Source of the DNA: Caldilineaceae bacterium
Lineage (GTDB): Bacteria; Chloroflexota; Anaerolineae; Caldilineales; Caldilineaceae
Reading direction: 5' to 3'
Assembly: GCA_022823185.1 (NCBI GenBank)
Contig: JAJDXQ010000038.1
Coordinates: 1 to 64,000 of the forward strand
Length of the DNA: 64,000 bases
Shown here: positions 1 to 8,485 of the stretch, in pieces
Position numbering within the stretch: the first letter of the stretch is position 1
Layout of the letters: the number at the start of each line of letters is the position of its first letter
Notes under the pieces: model-generated
Told to the model about the DNA's origin: nothing
The model's input: the letters and a program-made list of their open reading frames with translations, nothing else
The model's database searches: none
Translations under genes and position numbers: made by a program

Positions 1-174
1 TCATGGTGGGATATCCTTGTTACGGGGTGCTGCCCGATGGCCGGCCGGTAGGCTGGCGCGGGCGGGGCGGTTGGTTGGGGTTGGGGGGACATCATACACA
101 TACGAGGGTTTGTATGACCAACGTGGAACAAGTGTACTTGAGCATGCGGGCAAAGTCAAGGGGCAAATTAGGAC

Positions 175-259
175 GGGGATTTTTGTCTGGACGGGGATTT
201 GGGACACGGATTTTGTCTGAACGGGGATTTGGGGGGATTGAGGGGATTAGGGGGATTAG
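175..259 (+). repeat. GGGGATT direct repeats, potential G-quadruplex
   Basis: The heptamer GGGGATT occurs six times, starting at 175, 193, 223, 233, 242 and 251. The last three copies form a 9-base tandem array (GGGGATTGA, GGGGATTAG, GGGGATTAG). The G runs are four to six bases long with 4-5 base loops, which fits a G-quadruplex-forming strand. A second G-run cluster lies at about 60-90. The origin is unknown; it looks like an intergenic repeat family rather than coding sequence. Confidence 0.8.
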
Positions 260-325
260 GGCCAACGGCGAACGGCAACGTCTTTTGATCCACGGAGGGG
301 CATGGAGAAGGGAAGAGGAACTGCA

Positions 326-364
326 GTGGATAGTGGATAGTGGATAGTGGATAGTGGTCAGTGG
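326..364 (+). repeat. Tandem heptamer repeat GTGGATA
   Basis: Four perfect head-to-tail copies of GTGGATA (326-353) are followed by one degenerate copy GTGGTCA and a partial GTGG. This is a short microsatellite prone to slippage. There are no spacers, so it is not a CRISPR array. Confidence 0.9.
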
Positions 365-617
365 CGACTGCACTTGGACTGCTTGGGAGCGCGAATTGGC
401 TTCAGTTTAGTCGTTACCAGAGGTGGACGAAGGTTCATCCCCATTTTGGACTGCACCCAGTGAGGAATACTGCAGGGGAACGGCGGGGGAACGGTGAAGA
501 GCGGTGGGGGATGTTCGGCGGTTCTGAAAGGTACTGACGCGATCAAGATACGGTCGCCCCGGTTCATGGCCTCTTGCGCTTCCAAGAGGCTGCAATGCAC
601 AGTTCATGCGCTTCGAA

Positions 618-646
618 TTGTCAGGATAGGGTAGAAACCGTAAAAT
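618..646 (+). promoter_or_regulatory. Sigma-70-type promoter for 720-2533
   Basis: A -35 box TTGTCA (618-623) and a -10 box TAAAAT (641-646) are separated by exactly 17 bases; each matches five of six consensus positions. Transcription would start near 653, giving a leader of about 67 bases for the gene at 720 and for the oxidoreductase 32 bases behind it. Confidence 0.55.
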
Positions 647-719
647 AGTTTGCACGGCTGTCCGTGCGGCAGAGATTTGCAGCAGTACCCAGTTCCCATT
701 CAACGAACCAGGCGATACC

Positions 720-1442
720 ATGAGCGAGTTCATCGTCAGCGCCTCCAGGGCCAGGGTCTGGAAACGGCCGGAGGATCATCCTTTACTTAAACAGACCGAC
801 ACGGCGCACACGGCATTGCAGGCCAAGATGGCAGAGAGGTTCCCGCCAAGGATTGCAGAAGGCTTGCCCAAAATCCTCAGTGAAAACTCGGAGGATGCCC
901 GCACCTGGTACTACTTCAGCCCCCTGCTCAATGACGAGCCGCAGAGAACCCGCGTCCTGACCCAAGTCCTGCGTCAGTCCTTCTTCGCTGCAGTGCCGCC
1001 GCAGGTATTCAAAGACATCCCCGCGGCGACTCTTGAATTCTGGCCAAGGCTCCCCGCGCCGCCCAGCCGGCCAAAGGCGGAAGCGGACTCGGAACCGGAC
1101 CTGATGATCAAGCTCGGACAAAGCGCTGTCATATTCGTGGAGGCCAGATGTCAGGCAGGCGTGAGCGAATTTACCAACTTCGACCGCAATCGAGACCAGG
1201 TCATCCGTCTGATTGACACCGGTTCATGGTATGCCAGCCAACACGGCTACGACTGCTGCTGTGTACTCGTCCTGCAGTATGGCGAGGCCCAAATCAACGC
1301 TGAAAAAATCGTCAGCCGCTATGCCGGCCAACCGAAGTTAATCCAGAAGGCCATCCCCTACCGGGAAGACCTGTCCACTGCCGACTTTGAAAGACTGGCG
1401 GGCGCTCTTGCCTACCTGCGCTGGCCTGACCCGTTGTACTGA
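720..1442 (+). CDS. Unknown protein with PD-(D/E)XK-nuclease-like core
   Basis: This 240-residue soluble protein has no family I can name with confidence. Its centre reads E125-P126-D127, then a hydrophobic strand ending E141-A142-R143, followed by a helix with N and Q/R residues and a strand rich in V and L. That spacing (PD, about 13 residues, E-x-R/K) and an upstream glutamate (E105) resemble the PD-(D/E)XK nuclease fold, with arginine in place of the usual lysine. No other domain, signal peptide or membrane segment is seen. The ribosome-binding site is weak (AGG about 8 bases upstream), but a good promoter lies 75 bases upstream. The oxidoreductase gene follows after 32 bases, so they are probably co-transcribed. 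Nuclease activity is inference only. Confidence 0.75.
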   Translation: MSEFIVSASRARVWKRPEDHPLLKQTDTAHTALQAKMAERFPPRIAEGLPKILSENSEDARTWYYFSPLLNDEPQRTRVLTQVLRQSFFAAVPPQVFKDIPAATLEFWPRLPAPPSRPKAEADSEPDLMIKLGQSAVIFVEARCQAGVSEFTNFDRNRDQVIRLIDTGSWYASQHGYDCCCVLVLQYGEAQINAEKIVSRYAGQPKLIQKAIPYREDLSTADFERLAGALAYLRWPDPLY

Positions 1443-1474
1443 GAAGGCTCAATGGCACAAAGAAAGGGACAGCA

Positions 1475-2533
1475 ATGACATTGCGCATCGGATTCATCGG
1501 CTATGGCAACTGGACCCGGATGGCCTACCTGCCCGCGCTGCGCCGCGACGGCCGCGCCCGGATCGTATCCGCCGCCGCGCCCAGCGCCGCAACGCAGCAG
1601 CGCATCGGCAGCGAACTCGGCCCTGACGTCGCGGTCTTCTCCAACGCCGGCGATCTGCTGGGCGGGCCCCCCGTCGACGCCGTCTTCATTGCCGTGTCCG
1701 ACGCAGCTCATGAGGAAACCATCGGCGCGGCGCTCGAAGCCGGCATCCCTATCTTCTATGAACCGCCGCTCTCCGACCGGAGAAACCGCATCCGCCCAAT
1801 GATTGCCCGGCTGGTGGATGCGCCGCAGGTGACCCACGCCGACCTCGAAATCGGTTTCATCCCCGTCTTTGTCGAGGCGGCCCGCCGCGTGCGCAGCGGC
1901 CTCCTCGGACAGGTGCAAACCGCATCCGTGCGACTGCAATCAAACTGGGGCGCCGACCCGGAGGCCGACCTGAGTACGCTCAACCATATCGCGCCCTGGT
2001 ACGTGGACACGCTCAACCGAATCCTCGGCGCAACCCCTTCTCGCGTACTGATCCTTGAACGGAACGACCTGCCCGGCCGCGCGCAGCGCCAGTGCCAGGG
2101 ACTATACGATTACGGCGGTGTCTGGGGTACGGTGCAGGTCAATCTGGGCTGCGTTGTCGACCTGGAAACGACTGTCGAAGTAAACGGGGAAGACGGCGAC
2201 CTGATCGTGGACCTCTTCTCCGGCGAACTGCGCCAGCGCACCCGCCTTCAAAGCGACTGGTCGGTCGAGCACGTAGCGGAATCCGAGCCGCGCGCCGGTT
2301 GGCCCGGCATGAACGAGTGCGTCAGCGCCTTCCTCGACGCTGTTGCCGGCGAGCCGCTGACCGAATCCAAATCCACCGCAGCCGAAGTCAACGATCTCAG
2401 AGAAGTGCTAGGCGCCGGGCCACTGCCTGCCGACGCACCCGCCGTCGCCCAACTTTCCCTGATCGGGCTGGCTGCGGAAGCCTCAAAGGACAGCGGTGGC
2501 TGGGCGGAAATCGAAGATTCAGACTCCCTGTGA
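1475..2533 (+). CDS. Gfo/Idh/MocA-family oxidoreductase, altered EKP motif
   Basis: This 352-residue protein begins with a Rossmann strand-turn (IGFIGYGNWTR, residues 5-15) that binds NAD(P). It then follows the Gfo/Idh/MocA plan, with a C-terminal alpha/beta substrate domain. These enzymes normally oxidise or reduce sugar-like hydroxyls and carry a conserved E-K-P motif whose lysine takes part in catalysis. Here the motif reads E96-P97-P98, so the lysine is absent. The WYVDTLNRI stretch near residue 170 corresponds to the second catalytic helix, where an H/D pair is usual. It has a good ribosome-binding site (AAAGGGA). The protein may be a non-canonical enzyme or a non-catalytic paralogue; the family assignment itself is firm. 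Confidence 0.88.
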   Translation: MTLRIGFIGYGNWTRMAYLPALRRDGRARIVSAAAPSAATQQRIGSELGPDVAVFSNAGDLLGGPPVDAVFIAVSDAAHEETIGAALEAGIPIFYEPPLSDRRNRIRPMIARLVDAPQVTHADLEIGFIPVFVEAARRVRSGLLGQVQTASVRLQSNWGADPEADLSTLNHIAPWYVDTLNRILGATPSRVLILERNDLPGRAQRQCQGLYDYGGVWGTVQVNLGCVVDLETTVEVNGEDGDLIVDLFSGELRQRTRLQSDWSVEHVAESEPRAGWPGMNECVSAFLDAVAGEPLTESKSTAAEVNDLREVLGAGPLPADAPAVAQLSLIGLAAEASKDSGGWAEIEDSDSL

Positions 2534-2562
2534 GCGATAGCTGTTCAGCAGCCTCCTATTGT

Positions 2563-3432
2563 TCAAGAAGTCTGATGGACCGGAAACACGTCAGACGCGA
2601 TCCTCTCCATCTGATCCTGAATCGCATCGGCCGTCGGCGCCGTGTTGAAGTCAAACAACATGTGCTCAACACCGGCTTCGGCGTAGCGGCCGATTCGTTC
2701 ACTGACCTCAGACGTTGATCCCCTGAGAATGGACACTTCCGGGTCCGCCTGATCACCCAGTTCGGTGCGGGCATGGAATATGACCGTGCGCGGCTCGCCG
2801 TTTGCCCAGGCATGCATCTTGGCGACACCGGCGGCGACCTCCTCCGGCTCGATGTGGATCGGATGCCAACCACTTGCCTTGGTCGCCGCACGTCGAATGG
2901 CCGCATCGCTTAGCCCGCCTATCGTAAAGGGCGGGCCGCCTTTCTGCGCCGGCTTCGGCTCAAAGGCGCTTTCCTCGAAGTTGATCCACTCGCCCTGGAA
3001 CGAAGGTACATCCTCTCTCCACAGGACCTGCATCACGTCCATCCACTCATCCATCATTCGGCCGCGCTTACTGAAGTCTGTCCGCAAGTAACGGTACTCG
3101 TCATCCATCCATCCAACGCCGATCCCAAGGATCAGGCGGCCATCTGAGTACTGGTCGACCGCGGCCGCCTGCTTGGCCGCCAGGATCGGGTCGCGCTGCG
3201 GCAGTACCAGTACAGTCGTGCCCAATGTGATGGACTCTGTAACGGCGGCCACGTAACCCAGCGTGACAAAGGTCTCGATCATACAGAAGTCATCGAACCT
3301 CTGGTGGACGAGAACGTGGTCTGCGGCCCACAGTGAATCGTAGCCCATGCTCTCTGCCGCCTGCGATACCTGCTTCACCGCCTGGGGTGACTTCGCCGGA
3401 CCGTGGCTGGGTAGAAAGACACCAAATTTCAT
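2563..3432 (-). CDS. LLM-class, probably F420-dependent oxidoreductase
   Basis: The 289-residue protein is a luciferase-like TIM-barrel enzyme. Its N-terminus (MKFGVFLPSHGP), the SLWAADHVLV strand near residue 38, the ILGIGVGWMDDEY segment and the FTIGGLSDAAIRRAA segment are typical of the F420-dependent LLM subgroup, which oxidises or reduces small organic substrates with a flavin-type cofactor. An AAGGAGG ribosome-binding site lies six bases upstream of the ATG. It is the last gene of the minus-strand run that begins with the first peptide-type transporter and passes through two sulfatase genes, so it probably acts late in degradation of the same substrate. Use of F420 rather than FMN is inferred from family resemblance. 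Confidence 0.9.
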   Translation of the reverse strand: MKFGVFLPSHGPAKSPQAVKQVSQAAESMGYDSLWAADHVLVHQRFDDFCMIETFVTLGYVAAVTESITLGTTVLVLPQRDPILAAKQAAAVDQYSDGRLILGIGVGWMDDEYRYLRTDFSKRGRMMDEWMDVMQVLWREDVPSFQGEWINFEESAFEPKPAQKGGPPFTIGGLSDAAIRRAATKASGWHPIHIEPEEVAAGVAKMHAWANGEPRTVIFHARTELGDQADPEVSILRGSTSEVSERIGRYAEAGVEHMLFDFNTAPTADAIQDQMERIASDVFPVHQTS

Positions 3433-3528
3433 CGCGGACCTCCTTGTGGTCTGCTTGTTCTCTTCATTATTCAGGGCAGAACGGAAAGACTTCTCCAGCG
3501 CCTCTCGTGCAGCTTCGACGCTCGCCGG

Positions 3529-4998
3529 TCAGGAGCTTCCAGGAACAAGGATCCCCTGAATGGCCAGTTCGTGCTCCGGCTTCAACAGAAACACGTGCGC
3601 GTCCCCGGTACGCCGCGCCTCGGCCAGGAGATAGTCGAAACAGGCAGCGCGCGCTTCCTCACACGCAGGATCGTAGAATCGGTTATGCAACTCGTGGGGA
3701 TCGTTCTCCAGGTTGTAAAGCTCGCACAGATCGGTCAGGTTCCACACCAGCTTCCAGCGCCCATCGGTCACCATACGGGAGGAGTAGTGCCCCCACGGGT
3801 CGCCATGATACTGCGCGTAATGCATGGTACGCGGCCACGCCTCCTCGCCCGCCGCCAAGGGCAGGAGCGACTGACCGTGCAATTGCCGCCCCCCTAAACT
3901 TTCCTGCGCCGTGCCGGACATCAACTGCAAACAGGTGGCCGTCACATCCATCAGATGAACAAAAGCGCTGCTGCGCGCTGACTCCCTCTGTCCGGGCCTC
4001 TTGAGAAGCATGGGAATGCGGTAGGTTTCGTCATACATGTACGCGCCCTTATTCATCAGCCCATGGGACCCGGCCATATCGCCATGGTCAGCCGTGAAAA
4101 TGATGGCGGTGCTGTCATACAGGCCGAGATCCTTTAGCGTCGCCACCACCTGGCCGACCATCTCGTCGATCAACTCAATGTAGGAGAAGCAGCAAGCCAG
4201 CAACTCCTTTAGCTCCGCGTCCTGCTCTTCTGAGGAAAGGCCTCCTGCATTGGCCTCATTCAGCAGCCGCAGCTTCCTCTGGTTGATTGGCTTGCCCTCA
4301 AAAGTGTCATACCGGTTGGGCCACATCTCAATGTCTGTCGCGTCGTACCGAATGCCCCACTCCTCCGGCACCATCCAGGGAAAATGGGGGCCCGGAAAGG
4401 AACAGGCAGCGAAGAAGGGCCGCGTCGTGTCCCGAGTGCGCAAAAACTTCTGCGTGTAGCGGGCCGCGACCACATCGGGAAAGCCCTCCATCCCCACGTC
4501 CAACGTGCCGGCTGTGCCCCGCCCCACGCTCTGAACCAAGGGGGCTATGCGCGTGTTCGGGTGCCAGTGCGAGCTGTCCAGAAAGACGGGCCCGCCTTCG
4601 TGCGGTTCGTCGTGCGTATGATGAAAGCGGGAGTCGAACAGGTCCTGCGCCGGGCCGATGTGCCACTTGCCAAACCAGGCCGACTCATACTCGCCTTCAT
4701 CGTCGACCCAGTCCTGCAGCATCGTCATGTCCGGCCGCAAATGTTCGCAGTAGGAATAATGCGGCGTCGAATTGTTGAACATGTGGTGCCCGTGAGGGTA
4801 GAGGCCCGTGAGCAGGCTGGCTCTGGCGGGCGAGCACAGAGCTAACGGCGTATAGGCCCGCTCAAACAGGCAGGAATCGTTGGCCAGTGCGGTGATGTTC
4901 GGTGTTCGAACCTGAGTCTCCTGGTAACAGGTCAGCAGATCAATCCGCAACTGGTCGCAGAGGAAGATCAGCACATTGGGTTTGCTGACGTCGGCCAT
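3529..4998 (-). CDS. Sulfatase (Cys-type, CSPAR)
   Basis: This 489-residue protein is an alkaline-phosphatase-superfamily sulfatase, which hydrolyses sulfate esters. The N-terminal metal motif is LCDQLRID (13-20). The active-site signature is C55-S-P-A-R59, in which the cysteine must be converted to formylglycine. A second metal motif, TADHGDMAGSHG, lies in the middle. No signal peptide is visible, so the enzyme appears cytoplasmic, which suits desulfation after import. The start is the ATG at 4998 rather than the TTG one codon earlier. The next gene upstream (5092-6594) is a close paralogue. No formylglycine-generating enzyme is encoded in the window. A phosphonate or phosphate ester hydrolase is the main alternative, since Cys-type relatives include such enzymes. 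Confidence 0.92.
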   Translation of the reverse strand: MADVSKPNVLIFLCDQLRIDLLTCYQETQVRTPNITALANDSCLFERAYTPLALCSPARASLLTGLYPHGHHMFNNSTPHYSYCEHLRPDMTMLQDWVDDEGEYESAWFGKWHIGPAQDLFDSRFHHTHDEPHEGGPVFLDSSHWHPNTRIAPLVQSVGRGTAGTLDVGMEGFPDVVAARYTQKFLRTRDTTRPFFAACSFPGPHFPWMVPEEWGIRYDATDIEMWPNRYDTFEGKPINQRKLRLLNEANAGGLSSEEQDAELKELLACCFSYIELIDEMVGQVVATLKDLGLYDSTAIIFTADHGDMAGSHGLMNKGAYMYDETYRIPMLLKRPGQRESARSSAFVHLMDVTATCLQLMSGTAQESLGGRQLHGQSLLPLAAGEEAWPRTMHYAQYHGDPWGHYSSRMVTDGRWKLVWNLTDLCELYNLENDPHELHNRFYDPACEEARAACFDYLLAEARRTGDAHVFLLKPEHELAIQGILVPGSS

Positions 4999-5091
4999 CA
5001 AGTAAGCCTTTCACTTATTCATCTTCGAACGAACAAAGGCGGGCATTTCTGAAGAAGAGACAGCTGCGTGGAAACGAGCTTGTCAACGCAA

Positions 5092-6594
5092 TTAGAGACC
5101 CGCAGTTCCCAGCATCGCAATTTCGACTTGCGGTTTCAACAGCCGCAGTTGGGCGTCGCCCGTGCGTTGCGCCTCAGCCATCATATGGTCGAAGTAGGTG
5201 GCGCGTACTGCTTCCAAGCCGGGATCGTAGAAGCGGTTTTCCAACTCGCAGGGATCGTTTTCCAAGTCGTACAGCTCACACAGGTCGGTCAGATTCCACA
5301 CCAGCTTCCAGCGGCCGTCGGTCACCATACGCGCTGAGTAGTGACCGTACCAGTCGCCGTGATACTCGGCGTAGTGCATTGCCCGGCCCCAGTCTTCGTT
5401 TCCCTGCACGAGGGGAAGCAGTGACTCGCCGTGAAGGCCTTGCCCCATCATGCTCTCCTGTCTGTCCCCCGCCATCAAGTGCAGACAGGTCGCGGTTACA
5501 TCCATCAGATGCACAAACGCTTCGCTGCGCCTGGGTGGAGGCGTCCCCGGGGCTTTGACTAGGAGAGGGATGCGGTATATCTCGTCATACATGTACGCGC
5601 CCTTGCTCATCATGCCATGGGAACCGGCCATATCGCCATGATCCGCAGTGAATACGATAGCAGTCTCCTCATACAAATTCAGCTCCTTCAGCGTTGCTAC
5701 CACCTCGCCTACCATCTGGTCAATCAACTCCATATAGGAGAAGCAGCAGGCCAGCAACGCCTTCAACTCTCTGTCCTTTCTCTCCTGCCTCTGCTCGTCA
5801 TTCCGCTCCCCAAAGGGGCGGCCCGCGCGCCGTAAGCGTTCTTCCCCGCGGACCTCCTGCATCAGGCGCAGCTTTCTCTGGTTGAAGGGCTTGCCCTCGA
5901 AGCTGTCGTAGCGATTGGCCCACATTGGGACCGAGTCTGCATCATAGCGAATGCCCCACTCGTCCGGGACCATCCAGGGGCTGTGCGGACCGGGAAAGGA
6001 GCAGGTCAGGAAAAAGGGCCTCGTCACGTCGCGGTTGCGCAGGAAATTCTGGGAGTAGCGTGCCGCCACCACATCGGGGAATCCTTCCAGCCCAACGTCC
6101 AGCGTGCCCGCCGTCCCGCCCCCGACGCTTTCTGCCAGGGGCGCGATCCGCGTGCTGGGATGCCAGTGGGAACTGGTCAGGAATGGCGGGCCGCCATCGT
6201 GGGGCTTTTGCGTATGATGGAAGCGGGAGTCAAACAGGTCCTGCGCTGGGCCGACGTGCCACTTCCCAAACCAGGCCGACTCATAGTCGCTCTCCTCGTC
6301 GATCCAATCCTGTATCATCGCTACGCCGGGCCGCAGATGTTCGCAATAGGAATACCTCGGCGTCGAATTGTTAAACATGTGGTGGCTATGGGGATAGAGC
6401 CCGGTCAGGAGGCTGGCGCGTGCCGGCGAGCAGATCGCGATGGGCGTATAGGCCCGCTCGAAAACACAGGAATCCTGCGCCAGGGCAGAAATGTTCGGTG
6501 TTCGTACGATTGTATCGGCATAGCAGGACAGGAGATCGATGCGCAACTGGTCACACAAAAAAACCAGGACATTGGGCTTACTCTCGCTGGCCAT
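5092..6594 (-). CDS. Sulfatase (Cys-type, CSPAR), paralogue of 3529-4998
   Basis: The 500-residue protein aligns with the downstream sulfatase nearly end to end, with the same motifs at the same positions: LCDQLRID, C55-S-P-A-R59 and FTADHGDMAGSHG. The two must derive from a tandem duplication. The clearest difference is a highly charged insert, rich in Arg and Glu, at about residues 249-275. In its place the neighbour has a shorter acidic stretch. It lacks a signal peptide, so it should act in the cytoplasm. An AAGGAAA ribosome-binding site precedes the ATG. The pair may remove sulfates at different positions of one substrate, but that is inference. Confidence 0.92.
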   Translation of the reverse strand: MASESKPNVLVFLCDQLRIDLLSCYADTIVRTPNISALAQDSCVFERAYTPIAICSPARASLLTGLYPHSHHMFNNSTPRYSYCEHLRPGVAMIQDWIDEESDYESAWFGKWHVGPAQDLFDSRFHHTQKPHDGGPPFLTSSHWHPSTRIAPLAESVGGGTAGTLDVGLEGFPDVVAARYSQNFLRNRDVTRPFFLTCSFPGPHSPWMVPDEWGIRYDADSVPMWANRYDSFEGKPFNQRKLRLMQEVRGEERLRRAGRPFGERNDEQRQERKDRELKALLACCFSYMELIDQMVGEVVATLKELNLYEETAIVFTADHGDMAGSHGMMSKGAYMYDEIYRIPLLVKAPGTPPPRRSEAFVHLMDVTATCLHLMAGDRQESMMGQGLHGESLLPLVQGNEDWGRAMHYAEYHGDWYGHYSARMVTDGRWKLVWNLTDLCELYDLENDPCELENRFYDPGLEAVRATYFDHMMAEAQRTGDAQLRLLKPQVEIAMLGTAGL

Positions 6595-6694
6595 TCGATT
6601 TTCCTTGCTAGCTTAGAGGGTATAGCGCGCGCCAGCAGATTCAGTAGAGAGAACGATGTCTGACAAAATCCACTTGGCTGTAATTCTGAACTGT

Positions 6695-8458
6695 CTACCT
6701 GTCCCAGGGAAACGCGCAAGTTGGCCTGTTGGCATACCGAGTCATCCGTAGTTGCAATCTGCTGCCGCAGCCCGGCCCTAGCCGCACAGTGAAGTTGTCG
6801 CCATCGATGGAAGTCGTTTCCCCGTTGTGGTTTACGCTCACGAACTGGTGCTCGCCGTAAGCGCCTCCCTGGACGACAATTGTGCGCGACTTTAGCTGGT
6901 CAGTATTGACCAGCGTCAATGTCAACTCGTCGGCGCCCATGTTTTCGACCAGCGCGCCAACGTCTTCCGGAATGCCGGCCCTCTGCCGCGTCGGATCGAA
7001 GTACCGTACGCGGCAGTGGAGAGGGAAGCCCATCCGTTCCGTCGGCAGACCCCCCAGCATCAGTTCGGTTAACCGGCTCACCATCGCAGGGTTGAAGCCG
7101 TTCATGTCGTCGGACATGCGCGTATCCGGCGAAGAGCTGTCGGCGCGCACCTTGCCGATGCGCTCCCGTACCTCATTCAAGTCCTCCTGCAGCGCCGTGA
7201 CAGGATAGCCGGGGTTCTTCCCTTCCAGGAAACTGACCCACTCGTTGTCCTGCACGCGTGCCAGGTCGCCTCTGTCCATCGACCAGTAGTAGACCTCCAA
7301 CGCACCTGTGTTGAACGGTTCCGGCGTGAAGTCGTACCAGCCTTCGTCCCCGTGCATGTGCGGGTAGAGCGTCTGTCCGCCGTCGGTCCTGCTGTTAGCG
7401 TTTACGTTGTCGATGACGCCGCGCCACGTGTCCACATAACCCTGGTCTCCTGTCATCAGAAGCCCGTTGCCAAAGCCGTAGTGCACACGGTTCAAAAAGA
7501 ACGGTCGGTGCGCCAGTTCACCCGTCTGCGGCACCGTTACTGTGAATCCCCAGCCGTAGACGCCGCCGTACCATTTGCCGTCACACGCGCCCCCAATGCT
7601 GCCGTCCAACCCAATATTGGTGGGCACAATCCCGTTGTTGTCAGCAGTGCGCTGGCGCCACGCATCGATGTAATCGACCAACCAGTCCTTGTACTTGGCA
7701 TCGCCGGTCTGCATATAGGCGTTGAAGGCCAGCGTCGTGGTCGACAGATTGAGCGGATGGTCGCCGGCCACGTCATTGTACTCCTCAAAGTGGGCTAACA
7801 TTTCGGCGTAGTTGCGTTCACCATGACCAGGCTTGAAGCGCCCTTCGATTTCAAGCGAATCGCCGGCCCAGTCGAGGCCGGTCGACTTCCGCATCAGTGG
7901 GCCTCGGCTGCCGTTGAACATGCTGCGAATGACGCGGTGTTCAGGGTCATAGTTGTGTGCTTGAGGATCGGTGCCCATATAGAAGCCGGCAAAGCGTTCC
8001 ATACGCTGGCGCGCCAAGTGGTTATACGGGTCCGACAACGGCTGTAGGAAAAAAACCGAGAAGCCCTCACCGTTGTGCATCCAGTCAAACATGACGGGAA
8101 ACTCTTTGTAGTACATGCCGTCGCGGGCAAACGGCACCTCTACCGTCTTGGCCTCAGTGTACTGGCGGAGATGTCCCTCCCAGCCCTTCTTATAGAGCTC
8201 CAGAACATTGTCGGGCGCGCCCAGTGCGTGCAGCATGGTCCATCCCGCCAGATTCTCGGCGGCGTCATCCGGCCCGTCATCTCCTCCCCAGCGGGGTACA
8301 CAAAGAAGATAGCCGCGCTCGTCAAAATAGCGGGCGTAGAACTCCTCGACGGCAGCAGTCTGGTTTCGGATCAGCTCCCACTCCAGGAGGGCCCAGTAGG
8401 GCGGGGGCGTGGGCGTGTCGACTGAGATGATCTTTGTACGGTTGCTTGGCTCTGCCAT
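6695..8458 (-). CDS. Unknown alpha/alpha-toroid-like protein
   Basis: The 587-residue protein has no named family that I recognise with certainty. It has repeated helical segments typical of (alpha/alpha)6 barrels: AENLAGWTMLHALG, LNLSTTTLAFNAYMQTGDAKYKDWLVDYIDAW and FGNGLLMTGDQGYVDTWRGVIDNV are each a pair-of-helices pattern seen in glycoside hydrolase and epimerase toroids. A beta-rich tail follows (about 500-570, ending GPGCGSRLQLRM). There is no signal peptide or membrane segment. It lies between the sulfatases and a class V aminotransferase, in line with a role on a sugar substrate such as a hydrolase or lyase. The enzymatic role is inference. Confidence 0.85.
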   Translation of the reverse strand: MAEPSNRTKIISVDTPTPPPYWALLEWELIRNQTAAVEEFYARYFDERGYLLCVPRWGGDDGPDDAAENLAGWTMLHALGAPDNVLELYKKGWEGHLRQYTEAKTVEVPFARDGMYYKEFPVMFDWMHNGEGFSVFFLQPLSDPYNHLARQRMERFAGFYMGTDPQAHNYDPEHRVIRSMFNGSRGPLMRKSTGLDWAGDSLEIEGRFKPGHGERNYAEMLAHFEEYNDVAGDHPLNLSTTTLAFNAYMQTGDAKYKDWLVDYIDAWRQRTADNNGIVPTNIGLDGSIGGACDGKWYGGVYGWGFTVTVPQTGELAHRPFFLNRVHYGFGNGLLMTGDQGYVDTWRGVIDNVNANSRTDGGQTLYPHMHGDEGWYDFTPEPFNTGALEVYYWSMDRGDLARVQDNEWVSFLEGKNPGYPVTALQEDLNEVRERIGKVRADSSSPDTRMSDDMNGFNPAMVSRLTELMLGGLPTERMGFPLHCRVRYFDPTRQRAGIPEDVGALVENMGADELTLTLVNTDQLKSRTIVVQGGAYGEHQFVSVNHNGETTSIDGDNFTVRLGPGCGSRLQLRMTRYANRPTCAFPWDR

Positions 8459-8485
8459 GATCGTTTCGGTTGTCCTCGTGTGTGG

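Larger units (their letters stand above)
1..719. other. Non-coding repeat-rich region
   Basis: No convincing gene is visible here. The first 260 bases are very rich in G tracts on the plus strand, and a short tandem heptamer follows. Small open frames cross the repeats in several frames, but their translations are low-complexity and none has a ribosome-binding site. The right-hand end carries a good promoter for the gene starting at 720. The rest has no structure I can name. Confidence 0.7.

Noticed and set aside
326..364. Possible CRISPR-like array
   Set aside because: The repeat unit is only seven bases and has no spacers; no cas gene is present.
3..373. Several small open frames over the G-rich repeats
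   Set aside because: Their composition follows the repeats (Gly/Arg/Thr or Pro/Ser on the other strand), and no initiation signal is seen.
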